A stretch of DNA of 10,302 nucleotides from Caldora sp. SIO3E6 (GCA_010672185.1 JAAHHL010000158.1:1-10302), one strand, 5' to 3'. Counted from the stretch's first letter, positions 1-6,888 are shown. A program made the numbers and translations. The notes: generated by a model not told the origin, from the letters alone.

Positions 1-1
1 T

Positions 2-802
2 ATGCTTAGTTTAGCTAGTACTAGCTGTTTAGTCTGTTGGAGCTTGTTAAGTGGACTAACCTTCACCTTAGAAGAACCAGTAGTTGCAGCGGAAGCAGAG
101 CTAGCTACCATGATGATTGCTCAGGGAATACCAGCAGCAATAGTAGAAAGACCAATGCTTAGAATTGGTAGCGAAGGCAAGGCTGTATCTGAACTTCAGG
201 CAGCTCTCAAGCTTTTGGGATACTACACTGGTGCTGTTGATGGTATCTATGCTGAAAATACCGCAAGTGCAGTTTCTTTGTTCCAGGAAACCGCAGGTAT
301 AACTGTTGATGGTATCACCGGTCCTGCTACCTGGGATTATCTGTTTCCCAATAACCCAACAACTGCTGCAAACTCTTTTCCCACTACTCCCAATAACCCA
401 ACAACCAATGTGAGCCCCCCTTCTATCACTCCTGATAATCCGGCTACTTTACCTGCTGCTACTTCCTCAGATAACTCAGCATCTTCTTTTCCAATTCCTA
501 CTGCACTGCAAACAGTCCCTAGGAGCAATACTAGGAGCAATAGTCCTCCTGCTACCATATCCCGGACAAGGGAGAATACCCAGCCCACATCGGTTGACTT
601 ACCAATTCTGAAAAAGGGTATGCGAGGTTCCGCTATATCGCGGTTGCAAGATCGGCTCAGAGCACTGGGATTTTTGCAACAAGAAGCGGATGGAGTTTTT
701 GGAGTAGAAACTCTGGCAGCAGTTAAGGCAGCTCAAAGTAACTTTCAATTGGAACCAGATGGAATTGTTGGTCCTTCTACTTGGAGAGCCCTTCTGCGTT
801 AA
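2..802 (+). CDS. Secreted protein with two peptidoglycan-binding (PG_binding_1) domains, probably 5' partial
   Basis: Likely an exported protein that binds peptidoglycan; no catalytic domain is visible. Numbering from the first visible ATG, residues 1-30 are hydrophobic and end in an Ala-rich stretch (VVAAEAEL) like a signal-peptide cleavage region. There is no Lys/Arg n-region, so the real start probably lies left of the window. Two PG_binding_1 modules follow at about 51-116 and 200-266, each with the family pattern (G-x-x-V/I-x-x-L-Q-x-x-L-x-x-L-G, then DG-x-(Y/F)-(A/G), DGI-x-GP-x-TW). They are joined by an 85-residue Pro/Ser/Thr/Asn-rich linker that looks flexible. The linker carries in-frame direct repeats: a 17-bp repeat at 347-363 and 389-405, and a 12-bp tandem repeat at 519-542. 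The stop codon is one base from a palindromic element. The domain assignment is firm. The role (wall anchoring or a lost hydrolase partner) is inferred. Confidence 0.85.
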   Translation: MLSLASTSCLVCWSLLSGLTFTLEEPVVAAEAELATMMIAQGIPAAIVERPMLRIGSEGKAVSELQAALKLLGYYTGAVDGIYAENTASAVSLFQETAGITVDGITGPATWDYLFPNNPTTAANSFPTTPNNPTTNVSPPSITPDNPATLPAATSSDNSASSFPIPTALQTVPRSNTRSNSPPATISRTRENTQPTSVDLPILKKGMRGSAISRLQDRLRALGFLQQEADGVFGVETLAAVKAAQSNFQLEPDGIVGPSTWRALLR

Positions 803-803
803 G

Positions 804-900
804 GTATAGCAGTCGCCAGGGCGGTTAAGACATTCTCAGGTAAGGAAAGTTAACAAGGGGCTTAAGCCCCTTGTCCTAATCACCTTGGCGGTTGCTATAC
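804..900. repeat. 97-bp MITE-like palindromic element / possible terminator
   Basis: Terminal inverted arms at 804-831 and 873-900 both read GTATAGCA at their outer ends. They match at 22 of 28 positions, and four of the six differences would be G-U pairs in the + strand RNA. Inside, 853-874 is a perfect 22-bp palindrome built around GGGGCTTAAGCCCC. The element starts one base after the stop of the peptidoglycan-binding gene, so it may also end that transcript, although no T-tract follows. I see no clear target-site duplication. This form is typical of short non-coding cyanobacterial repeats; calling it mobile is inference. Confidence 0.7.
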
Positions 901-981
901 ATTCAAGTAAATTTCTAATTTAGAATTTATTTTCGGCTAAAAACAAACCTAATTCTAGATTGTCGTTTGTGTCAAGAAGTA

Positions 982-2229
982 ATGTTATTAGATAAAAAAG
1001 CCTCAGGGGCTAGCCAAGTAACTCGTGTAATTGGTTTAATCAGCGGTACATCGGTAGATGGCATAGATGCTGCTTTGGTGGAAATTGCTGGTAATGATAT
1101 TGATTTAAATGTTGAACTACTAGCTAGTGCTACTTATCCCTACCCCAAAGTCTTAAGGGAGCAAATTTTGGCAGTCTGTGCCGGTAAAGCTATCTCAATG
1201 GCAGAGTTAGCCGCACTAGATGATGCCATCGCCTACCAATTTGCCCAGGCTGCCCAAGAAATTCAGATTGGTAATTCTCCTGCTGAGTTGATTGGCTCCC
1301 ACGGACAAACTGTATACCACCAACCACCAAGTAACTCTCATAGCACAGTTGCAGAAGAACAAGGGAGCCAGGGAGAATTACCAGAGCAGCCAATCTCCAC
1401 CTTAGGATACAGCCTTCAGTTAGGACGAGGAGAAGTAATTGCCCAATTGACTGGGCTCAAAACCGTGAGCAATTTCCGAGCTGCTGATATTGCTGCGGGA
1501 GGACAGGGGGCTCCACTAGTCCCAAAAGTAGATGCCTATTTACTAAGTCATCCAACCAAGCACCGATGTATCCAAAATATCGGTGGTATTGCTAATGTTA
1601 CTTATATACCAGCATCTCAGGGGAACTGGCTGGAGCTAGTATGTGGTTGGGATACGGGTCCTGGTAATGCCCTACTAGATTTAGCTGTAGAACATTTTAC
1701 CAATGGTCAGCAAACCTATGACCAAGATGGTAGCTGGGCTGCTAGTGGAATTAAATCTGATGCTTTGGTAGAATTATTACTTCACCAAAACTTCTTCCAG
1801 GCATCACCACCAAAATCTACAGGACGGGAGTTATTTAGTGCCGATTACCTAAATTACTGCTGGGCAATGGGTTCTAATTATAACTTGTGTACTGCGGACA
1901 TGCTGGCAACCTTAACCGAACTGACAGCTGCCTCAATCGCAGATAGCTACCGTCGCTTTTTACCCCAGATGCCTGACGAGGTTTTATTATGTGGTGGTGG
2001 TAGCCGTAATCTCTATTTGAAGCAGCGTTTGCAAGACCTCTTAGCACCAGTGCAAGTATTAACCACTGATGAGGCTGGGGTAAATGGAGACTTCAAAGAA
2101 GCGATCGCCTTTGCTGTTTTGGCTTATTGGTGTGCTCTCGGTATACCTGGCAATCTGCCCCAAGTTACTGGTGCAGGGGCAGCTACAAAACTAGGGAATC
2201 TGCATATTCCTCTGAGTTCTTGCTGTTAG
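982..2229 (+). CDS. anmK: Anhydro-N-acetylmuramic acid kinase
   Basis: Cytoplasmic sugar kinase of peptidoglycan recycling. It hydrolyses the 1,6-anhydro ring of anhydro-MurNAc and phosphorylates it with ATP to MurNAc-6-phosphate. Counting from ATG 982 (415 aa), the AnmK signatures appear in order: phosphate-binding GLISGTSVDGIDAAL (18-32), SHGQTV (106-111), ADIAAGGQGAPLVP (168-181, containing the probable catalytic Asp), NIGGIANVT (199-207), DTGPGNALLD (224-233), GGGSRN (338-343) and the C-terminal GAGAATKLGN. It is slightly longer than typical because of a Ser/Gln/Glu-rich insertion at about 117-140. The frame opens earlier at TTG 967. I prefer ATG 982, which follows a weak AAGAAG ribosome site and begins close to where homology starts. 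The wall-binding gene upstream fits a cell-wall theme, but the palindromic element between them argues against a shared operon. Confidence 0.95.
   Translation: MLLDKKASGASQVTRVIGLISGTSVDGIDAALVEIAGNDIDLNVELLASATYPYPKVLREQILAVCAGKAISMAELAALDDAIAYQFAQAAQEIQIGNSPAELIGSHGQTVYHQPPSNSHSTVAEEQGSQGELPEQPISTLGYSLQLGRGEVIAQLTGLKTVSNFRAADIAAGGQGAPLVPKVDAYLLSHPTKHRCIQNIGGIANVTYIPASQGNWLELVCGWDTGPGNALLDLAVEHFTNGQQTYDQDGSWAASGIKSDALVELLLHQNFFQASPPKSTGRELFSADYLNYCWAMGSNYNLCTADMLATLTELTAASIADSYRRFLPQMPDEVLLCGGGSRNLYLKQRLQDLLAPVQVLTTDEAGVNGDFKEAIAFAVLAYWCALGIPGNLPQVTGAGAATKLGNLHIPLSSCC
2101..2108. repeat. HIP1 octamer GCGATCGC (first of six)
   Basis: The perfect HIP1 palindrome also occurs at 2705-2712, 7837-7844, 7893-7900, 8999-9006 and 9708-9715, and truncated forms (CGATCGC) occur elsewhere, for example at 4847. 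HIP1 is strongly over-represented in many cyanobacterial genomes and is the best single clue to the host. Copies lie in anmK, the 148-aa gene, the ATPase, pntB and pntA, so the ATPase module shares the host's HIP1 habit and need not be a recent import. Confidence 0.9.
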
Positions 2230-2381
2230 AGTTACTTCCTGGTACTCTGTAATACTCCGGTTATACTTATACGTAAAACTTACTACATTTCATTCCTCAA
2301 CTAGACTAGTTTGGTATCCAATTTAGCTATGCTAATTACTAACCTTTAGTGAGGAAAATCCAAGAATGTTCGATAATAAAC

Positions 2382-2387
2382 GAAGGG
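2382..2387 (+). promoter_or_regulatory. Ribosome binding site that fixes a GTG start
   Basis: GAAGGG lies seven bases before GTG 2395. It supports that start over the internal ATG at 2413, which has no comparable site at the right distance. No -10/-35 pair stands out in the 165-bp gap after anmK. Confidence 0.55.
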
Positions 2388-2394
2388 TAACACT

Positions 2395-2841
2395 GTGGCT
2401 CATACCTTTTTAATGGAGGCAGGACGCTGGACACTCCAAGGAAGTTGGCTAGAGCGAAATGGAATGCCAATTACAGTCAGAGGTAAAACAATTATTGCCT
2501 GGGGTCAGGAAAACTGGTTTACGATGGTCACCAAGTTGGTATTTCCCAACAGTGAGCGTGAGGATATTTCTTTCCAATATCGAGGTCACCTTGATAGTGG
2601 GGAGCGACAGTACACTTTTGTTTTGCAGCACAGTGTCTTAGGTCGTGTTGAGGGCGAGGGCTGGGTGACTCCAGAATCGATTATTCAACGCTACTGGGTC
2701 TTAGGCGATCGCCAACGTCGCAGTGGTTTTGAAACACGTCACCGACTTGATGATAACACCTATTACCTCTCTAGTAGCATCATGGCGGGTCACTATCTTA
2801 CTAGTACAATGGAGGCAACTTTAGGGCGTCAACCACAATAA
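2395..2841 (+). CDS. Conserved-looking 148-aa protein of unknown function
   Basis: Function not recognised. The product is soluble, with no signal peptide or membrane segment. It is rich in Trp, Tyr, Arg and alternating polar/hydrophobic stretches (FQYRGHLDSGERQYTFVLQH, then GRVEGEGWV), which suggests antiparallel beta structure such as a small beta-barrel or lipocalin-like fold; that is inference. The C-terminal half (YWVLGDRQRRSGFET, then DDNTYYLSSSIMAGHYL) has the dense aromatic/charged pattern of a well-conserved core. From memory, similar short proteins are common in cyanobacteria, but I cannot confirm this here. The GTG start is chosen for its ribosome site. Normal codon use and a HIP1 site inside the gene support it as real. 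It stands alone between anmK and the kinase. Confidence 0.8.
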   Translation: MAHTFLMEAGRWTLQGSWLERNGMPITVRGKTIIAWGQENWFTMVTKLVFPNSEREDISFQYRGHLDSGERQYTFVLQHSVLGRVEGEGWVTPESIIQRYWVLGDRQRRSGFETRHRLDDNTYYLSSSIMAGHYLTSTMEATLGRQPQ

Positions 2842-3172
2842 CTTTATGCTTGAATTGAAGTATTTGAGTGAGTTCTACTCAATAGAAGACAATACCTCCA
2901 TTGATAGATATTCATAACATTACTGACTATAATGACTAAGGACTGATTGTTTACATTGTCATAATATGAGCAGTACAAAATCAATTAATTTCTTGGCCAA
3001 TGAACTCGAGACGAGGCAGCATGATTCTGGGAAAACTGGTTAAATGGGGATGGAAACAAATGCTAAGTGATTAGAGTTAAGTTCTTTTGCGCTGACTAGC
3101 AAAACGGTAATATAAGCGAAACTGATAACTAGGCATATTCCACAACTGCTCCAAGCTAGTAGAACATTTATC
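2842..3172. other. 331-bp intergenic region upstream of the kinase
   Basis: AT-rich, with no convincing gene. TAATAT at 2961-2966 resembles a -10 box, but no good -35 sits at the right distance. A 25-codon frame (2966-3043, +) and a 19-codon frame (3136-3077, -) are open but lack ribosome sites. The kinase start at 3173 has no clear Shine-Dalgarno sequence. Confidence 0.5.
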
Positions 3173-4702
3173 ATGACGACTGACCCTTATATTGGTCGCT
3201 TACTCGCCAATCGCTATCAACTCGTAAAGTTGATAGGCCAAGGTGCGATGGGTCGGGTTTATCAAGCCAAAGACATGTTACTGGGAGAGGTGATTGTTGC
3301 CGTCAAGTTTATTGCCCAGACATTGCTCAATCAGAAAATGCGCGAGCGCTTTGAGCGGGAAGCAACCATCTGTGCTTTACTTGGAGAGAAAAGCAATCAC
3401 ATTGTACGAGTTAGGGACTTTGGTGCAGATGAAAACGAGGTTTCCTTCTACGTTATGGAATACTTAGAAGGAGAGAACCTAAGCGATCTAATTCGACCAC
3501 AACGCCTAAGTTTAACTAGGTTTTTCAATATTACCCGCCAAATCTGCCTAGGACTGCAATGCGCTCACAAAGGAATACTGGTTAAAGGTGAACTCTGTCC
3601 AATCATTCATCGAGATATTAAACCCAGTAATATCTTGATCATTCAAGATGCCTCTTTCGGTGAGTTGGTCAAAATCCTGGATTTTGGGATTGCCAAGCTG
3701 CTGCAGTCTGACGTCGCTCAAACTCAGTCCTTTATGGGCACCCTAGCTTATTGTTCCCCAGAACAGATGGAAGGCAAGGAACTTGATCGACGCTCTGACA
3801 TCTACAGCTTGGGGGTGATGATGTTTGAGATGCTGAGTGGCGAGATGCCTATTTTGTCAGAAACCCGCTCTTTCGGTGGCTGGTACAAAGCTCATCACTA
3901 TGCCCCTCCTAAATCCTTCAACTCGATTAACCTAGACTTTAAATTACCGAAGGCATTAGAGGATCTGGTGATGCAATGTATGGCCAAAGAGCCTGGTGAG
4001 CGTCCTCAAAGTGCTGGAGAAATACTCAAGGCATTAGAACCTTTAGAGCAGGAGTTGGTACAGGAAAAGCCCTTAGGTAGCAACTTAGGTCAAGCTAATC
4101 AGGGACTGGTACAAATAGAGCCGAGGACGAGGCGTGCTCCTACCCCCGATGAAATTTGTCGCCGTGCTTCTTGGCCTAAGGATAAACCCATATCAAAAAT
4201 TGTCTTTCCACATATAATTCACACGAGTAAGGAAGCTTTGGGTACCCTTTGGGTTATGTTGTCAAAACAGGATATTCAAAACCGTCTGGTTAGTATGCGC
4301 TACAACTACTTTCTGTTTTTGACTTCACCGCATCCGATGGTGTTATGGATTACTGCTTTACACAACAGAGAGCATGGTGCACGGTGGCTTCCTTGCTACC
4401 TAGATCTAAAAACGACCCTAGGTCAAAAAGTGACTAGGCTCTTGGGAGAAGTTGGATGTTACCGCATCTTATTCTTTGCCCTATCAGAGCCAGAATATTG
4501 TGCTAATGTCATGACTGCAACCATTGCTCCTAACCAGTGCAGAATGTTGATTGACTGGGCAAATACTAGTCAGACAATAGCTTCAACTTCCCAACCACAA
4601 GCGAGTAAAAAGATACTGAAAAAAGAGTTTGAGAAACTCAAGCCGAGGATTCTGATGAAGCTCGAAGCAGTTCATACGGATTTTCCCACTGATATGAACT
4701 GA
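3173..4702 (+). CDS. Eukaryote-like (Hanks-type) Ser/Thr protein kinase with a C-terminal domain of unknown function
   Basis: Predicted active kinase of 509 aa. The catalytic domain spans about 15-290. It has the Gly-rich loop GQGAMGRV (22-29), Lys45 in AVK, a candidate C-helix Glu (61 or 63), HRDIKPSN (146-153) with catalytic Asp148, DFG (170-172), SPE in place of APE (195-197), SDIYSLG (208-214) with structural Asp209, and Arg277. The Arg before Asp148 makes it an RD kinase, so regulation through activation-loop phosphorylation is plausible. After a charged linker (about 295-325), residues 325-465 form a second domain rich in Trp, Pro and Cys (cores FLFLTSPHPMVLWIT, WLPCYLDLKTT, YRILFFALSEPEYCANV). 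I cannot assign this domain; it may sense or bind a partner. The tail (478-500) is Lys-rich. No transmembrane segment is present, so it is cytosolic, unlike PknB-type kinases. The substrate is unknown and no neighbour suggests one. Confidence 0.92.
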   Translation: MTTDPYIGRLLANRYQLVKLIGQGAMGRVYQAKDMLLGEVIVAVKFIAQTLLNQKMRERFEREATICALLGEKSNHIVRVRDFGADENEVSFYVMEYLEGENLSDLIRPQRLSLTRFFNITRQICLGLQCAHKGILVKGELCPIIHRDIKPSNILIIQDASFGELVKILDFGIAKLLQSDVAQTQSFMGTLAYCSPEQMEGKELDRRSDIYSLGVMMFEMLSGEMPILSETRSFGGWYKAHHYAPPKSFNSINLDFKLPKALEDLVMQCMAKEPGERPQSAGEILKALEPLEQELVQEKPLGSNLGQANQGLVQIEPRTRRAPTPDEICRRASWPKDKPISKIVFPHIIHTSKEALGTLWVMLSKQDIQNRLVSMRYNYFLFLTSPHPMVLWITALHNREHGARWLPCYLDLKTTLGQKVTRLLGEVGCYRILFFALSEPEYCANVMTATIAPNQCRMLIDWANTSQTIASTSQPQASKKILKKEFEKLKPRILMKLEAVHTDFPTDMN

Positions 4703-4749
4703 TGCAATTAGGTATATTGATTAGTGAAAAATTGTCTTTGGTTAAGTAT

Positions 4750-4833
4750 ATGATATTGAATTCTGTAAATTTGCTAGTTAAATTACTCAAATTCCTGGTC
4801 AATGTGGTGGTAGACATTGTATTAGGGGGATGA
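4750..4833 (+). CDS. Possible 27-aa hydrophobic peptide
   Basis: An ATG-to-TGA frame encodes 27 residues that are mostly Leu, Val, Ile and Asn with two Lys (core LLVKLLKFLVNVVVDIVLGG). It could form one membrane-inserting or amphipathic helix. No strong ribosome site precedes it. Small toxins of toxin-antitoxin systems and membrane-active peptides look like this, but a frame of this length can arise by chance in AT-rich DNA. It ends 14 bases before the ATPase relic and 47 bases after the kinase stop begins the spacer. Confidence 0.25.
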   Translation: MILNSVNLLVKLLKFLVNVVVDIVLGG

Positions 4834-4846
4834 TAATTCGAGTAAA

Positions 4847-4898
4847 CGATCGCTCACTTCATCCAAAATCTCATTCTTGAAAGAAATTTCTAGATCTT
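4847..4898 (-). pseudogene. Relic of the 5' end of an ATPase gene related to the one at 6879-7988
   Basis: On the minus strand this reads DLEISFKNEILDEVSDR. It matches residues 16-32 of the intact ATPase (ELEISFKNEILDEVSDR) at 16 of 17 positions. The DNA is 49/52 identical to 7894-7945. Two of the three changes are synonymous and the third is Glu to Asp. Weaker similarity continues on the N-terminal side (NSK against NFK, with a 9-base gap). On the other side it runs for a few codons, then hits a stop before any Walker A motif. There is no start codon and no further coding. It is a dead remnant, not a gene. Confidence 0.8.
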
Positions 4899-4969
4899 TT
4901 GAGTTACTTAGGCACTACAGTCCTTGTGTAGCCAGTTTTATGAGGTATTAAATCTGATAGTTTAGCACA

Positions 4970-5125
4970 CTAAGTACGGAAGACCCCAAGTTTTTGGCGC
5001 TTGTCAATATAAGGTACAAGGGCAAAAACAATTATCCCGATCAATATAGTAGCCAATGGAGCCCTTGGTAGACACAATATAAGTAAGAGTGCGATTATAA
5101 ATCTAAAAATAAACTTTTTATTCAT
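4970..5125 (-). CDS. Possible 51-aa small membrane protein
   Basis: An ATG-to-TAG frame encodes a basic N-terminus (MNKK), two hydrophobic segments (about 5-19 and 24-40) separated by a Pro-Arg-Ala-Pro turn, and a positively charged tail (DKRQKLGVFRT). This is a sensible two-helix hairpin membrane protein with an inside-facing basic tail, which a random frame rarely gives. There is no Shine-Dalgarno sequence before the ATG. It lies directly upstream of, and in the same orientation as, the ATPase relic, so it may be a leftover partner. Function unknown. Small holin-like or toxin-like proteins look similar, but nothing here identifies one. Confidence 0.4.
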   Translation of the reverse strand: MNKKFIFRFIIALLLILCLPRAPLATILIGIIVFALVPYIDKRQKLGVFRT

Positions 5126-5379
5126 TATGGTTTAAGTTATTGTTTGAGTGATCGGTACTCAGTGATAGCAACAATAAATTATCTGTGACAAGTGATTGGA
5201 GGGGTATAGTCAGCGGATTTGTATGACTTGTAAAACAGCAATATTTGTTGGTTAATGGTTTAACCATCTAACGAAAAGTGTCATTAAATAAATAATAACT
5301 TGTAAAACAGTTATGTGTCCAAGTTTTACCTCTAAATAGAAGAAAAAATCAGATAGTCATGATAGGAATCCGTGAGAAA

Positions 5380-5388
5380 TGCTATAAT
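5380..5388 (+). promoter_or_regulatory. Extended -10 promoter for the Uma2 gene
   Basis: TGCTATAAT is a perfect extended -10 element (TG-N-TATAAT), and 58 bases separate it from the Uma2 ATG. The -35 region is poor, as is common for extended -10 promoters. It points at the only downstream gene on this strand. Confidence 0.5.
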
Positions 5389-5446
5389 GATTCGGTATGG
5401 AATTGTCAGATGTAGCTGAAAATGACCATCCTAAAATTTTTCTTCC

Positions 5447-6037
5447 ATGAGTATACTTACCCCCACTAAACTTCCCGTTCAGGTTTCAGAAGTAGCCTTC
5501 TATGATCTATGTTGTACCAATCCAGACTTGCGTCTTGAGCGCACAAGTAAGGGAGAGTTGATCATTATGCCTCCAACAGGTGGTGAGACTGGGGAACACA
5601 ATGATGAGCTCAGTTATCAACTCCGAACTTGGAATAAACGAACAGGTTTAGGCAAGTGCTTTAATGCTGCCACCGGTTTCAAATTACCGAATGGATCTTA
5701 CCGCTCACCAGATGCCAGTTGGGTTAGGTTAGATCGCTGGGAAGCTCTTACCCCTGAGGAACGTCGGGGATTTCCTCCACTAGCACCCGACTTCGTGGTA
5801 GAGTTGCGTTCTCCTACTGATAAGTTGGACAAACTTCAAAAGAAAATGCAGGAGTACCAGAATAATGGGGTTCGTTTAGGTTATTTAATCGTACCAGAAG
5901 AAATGACTGACTCATGGCAGGTTGAAATCTACAGAATCAATCAACCCAAAGAAGTGATTAAGTCTCCACTGAGCCTTTCTGGTGAGGATGTACTCCCTGG
6001 TTTAGTGCTAGATTTGTGTGAAATTCTCAGGGGGTGA
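5447..6037 (+). CDS. Uma2 family (DUF820) restriction-endonuclease-like protein
   Basis: A 196-aa single-domain protein of a family greatly expanded in cyanobacteria, with a PD-(D/E)XK nuclease-like fold and no settled function. Motifs in order: a GEL-x-x-MPPTGGETGEHN segment (36-52), SPDASWV (88-93) with the first metal-binding Asp89, then APDFVVELRSPTDKLDKL (113-130) with Asp115, Glu119 and Arg121 as the remaining active-site positions, and the family's C-terminal strand pattern YLI-x-P...VEIYR (146-163). Its length is normal and it is not truncated. The ATG has no Shine-Dalgarno sequence, but an extended -10 promoter lies upstream. It converges on the TOPRIM gene with a 14-bp gap, so it is not co-transcribed with the ATPase module. 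Whether it is linked to that module is unknown; Uma2 genes are so common in cyanobacteria that adjacency alone means little. Confidence 0.9.
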   Translation: MSILTPTKLPVQVSEVAFYDLCCTNPDLRLERTSKGELIIMPPTGGETGEHNDELSYQLRTWNKRTGLGKCFNAATGFKLPNGSYRSPDASWVRLDRWEALTPEERRGFPPLAPDFVVELRSPTDKLDKLQKKMQEYQNNGVRLGYLIVPEEMTDSWQVEIYRINQPKEVIKSPLSLSGEDVLPGLVLDLCEILRG

Positions 6038-6051
6038 CAAGGGAATTGACC

Positions 6052-6888
6052 TTAATCTCCGGAAAAATCAGTTTCCTTAATTAACTGATGTAGAGTAGTC
6101 CATTCCGGTAACCATTCCCATACCTTATCTATGCGCTCAATTCGACTCACAATCCTTTCAACAAATACTTGCTCTGGTTTATATTTCTTTGATGAATCTT
6201 CAAATTTCAACCCACGGAGTTGTTCTCTCATTGCGTAGAGTAAATCTTTTCCTGCAAAATATTTGAGATAGTCCTTAAAACGGGAACCATCAGGACGAAA
6301 TTTAGGGAGTAAATTGCGGAATTTATTTTGAACGTCTTGTTCAGATACCAGTCGATCTTTACTATTTTCTCGAACAATTTCTGCGATTTTTTCTTGGCAA
6401 TAATCTTTACCAAGTTTAGGTGGAAAAAAGTGTCCTTTTTTCACTTCTTCACCCCAAAAATTCTTAAAGTTTTCGCAAGCCAAGGCTGTTCTGGCTGCTG
6501 AGTATGCAGCAATACTTTCTGCTGCCTTATCTAAAATATTTTGATATTCATCGCGATTGGGTGCTTTTGTACCTAACGCTTTTTGGACAACCTCTGGATC
6601 GATTAAATAGTTTTCGATTTCTTTTCTTGCCCATGTCCAGCCAACCCACTTCTGCTCATAATCACATTTTAAGGGATGAGCAGGTGTTATCAAATCTCGA
6701 CAATCAAAATCTCGATCAACGAGGCAAGCCAAATTAGGATTTCTGCGGCGATCAGCAATAATACTCCTCAGAAAGCTTGAAGTTTTCCCTCCCAGAGGAC
6801 GAATTTCACATTTGGGGAGCAATTGACGAAGGACTCGAATATCAATGCTTTGAGAATTTCCTTCACAATAGAGAACTGTTACAGGCAT
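6052..6888 (-). CDS. DUF4435-like TOPRIM protein, candidate effector of an ATPase-TOPRIM (PARIS AriB-like) immune system
   Basis: A 278-aa soluble protein. It opens with a TOPRIM-type strand and acid (VLYCEGNS, Glu9-Gly10). It continues with the acidic motif LVDRDFD (57-62, Asp58/Asp60/Asp62), then ARKEIENYLIDPEV (87-100) and FAGKDLL (211-217). The set CEG, DRDFD, EIENYL and GKDLL is what I associate with DUF4435, the domain of AriB in PARIS and of OLD-type nucleases. In PARIS the ATPase holds AriB inactive until a phage protein triggers it, and AriB then cleaves host tRNA. That role is inferred here. The start is well fixed: GGGAGGA lies five bases before the ATG, and the ATG overlaps the ATPase stop by 10 bp, implying translational coupling and joint stoichiometry. 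Alternatives are another two-gene OLD-like system or an uncharacterised subtype. The acidic residues are intact, so it is probably active. Confidence 0.75.
   Translation of the reverse strand: MPVTVLYCEGNSQSIDIRVLRQLLPKCEIRPLGGKTSSFLRSIIADRRRNPNLACLVDRDFDCRDLITPAHPLKCDYEQKWVGWTWARKEIENYLIDPEVVQKALGTKAPNRDEYQNILDKAAESIAAYSAARTALACENFKNFWGEEVKKGHFFPPKLGKDYCQEKIAEIVRENSKDRLVSEQDVQNKFRNLLPKFRPDGSRFKDYLKYFAGKDLLYAMREQLRGLKFEDSSKKYKPEQVFVERIVSRIERIDKVWEWLPEWTTLHQLIKETDFSGD

Larger units (their letters stand above)
4703..5446. other. 744-bp gene-poor, AT-rich region with gene debris
   Basis: No ORF above 60 codons. It holds two possible tiny hydrophobic-peptide genes (4750-4833 + and 5125-4970 -), a relic of an ATPase gene (4847-4898) and an extended -10 promoter before Uma2. 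It also has short repeats: ACTTGTAAAACAG at 5226-5238 and 5298-5310, an inverted repeat TGAGT/ACTCA at 5145-5161, and the near-palindrome GTTAATGGTT-TAACCATCTAAC at 5251-5272. The relic plus repeats suggests a site of past insertion and decay. Confidence 0.6.

Noticed and set aside
337..588. 83-codon minus-strand frame in the peptidoglycan-binding gene
   Set aside because: It is a shadow of the Pro/Thr-rich linker, which reads as Gly/Val/Leu-rich on the other strand.
2366..2413. 15-codon frame overlapping the start of the 148-aa gene, a possible leader peptide
   Set aside because: No ribosome site and no regulatory structure around it; the GAAGGG site serves GTG 2395.
2966..3043. 25-codon frame starting at ATG after a TAATAT box
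   Set aside because: No ribosome site, no hydrophobic or known motif, and too short to support.
3077..3136. 19-codon minus-strand frame upstream of the kinase (MPSYQFRLYYRF...)
   Set aside because: The aromatic/basic composition is eye-catching, but there is no ribosome site and no homologue I can name; left as chance.
6067..6089. 7-bp inverted repeat after the Uma2 stop as a terminator
   Set aside because: Weak AT-rich stem inside the TOPRIM coding region with no T-tract.
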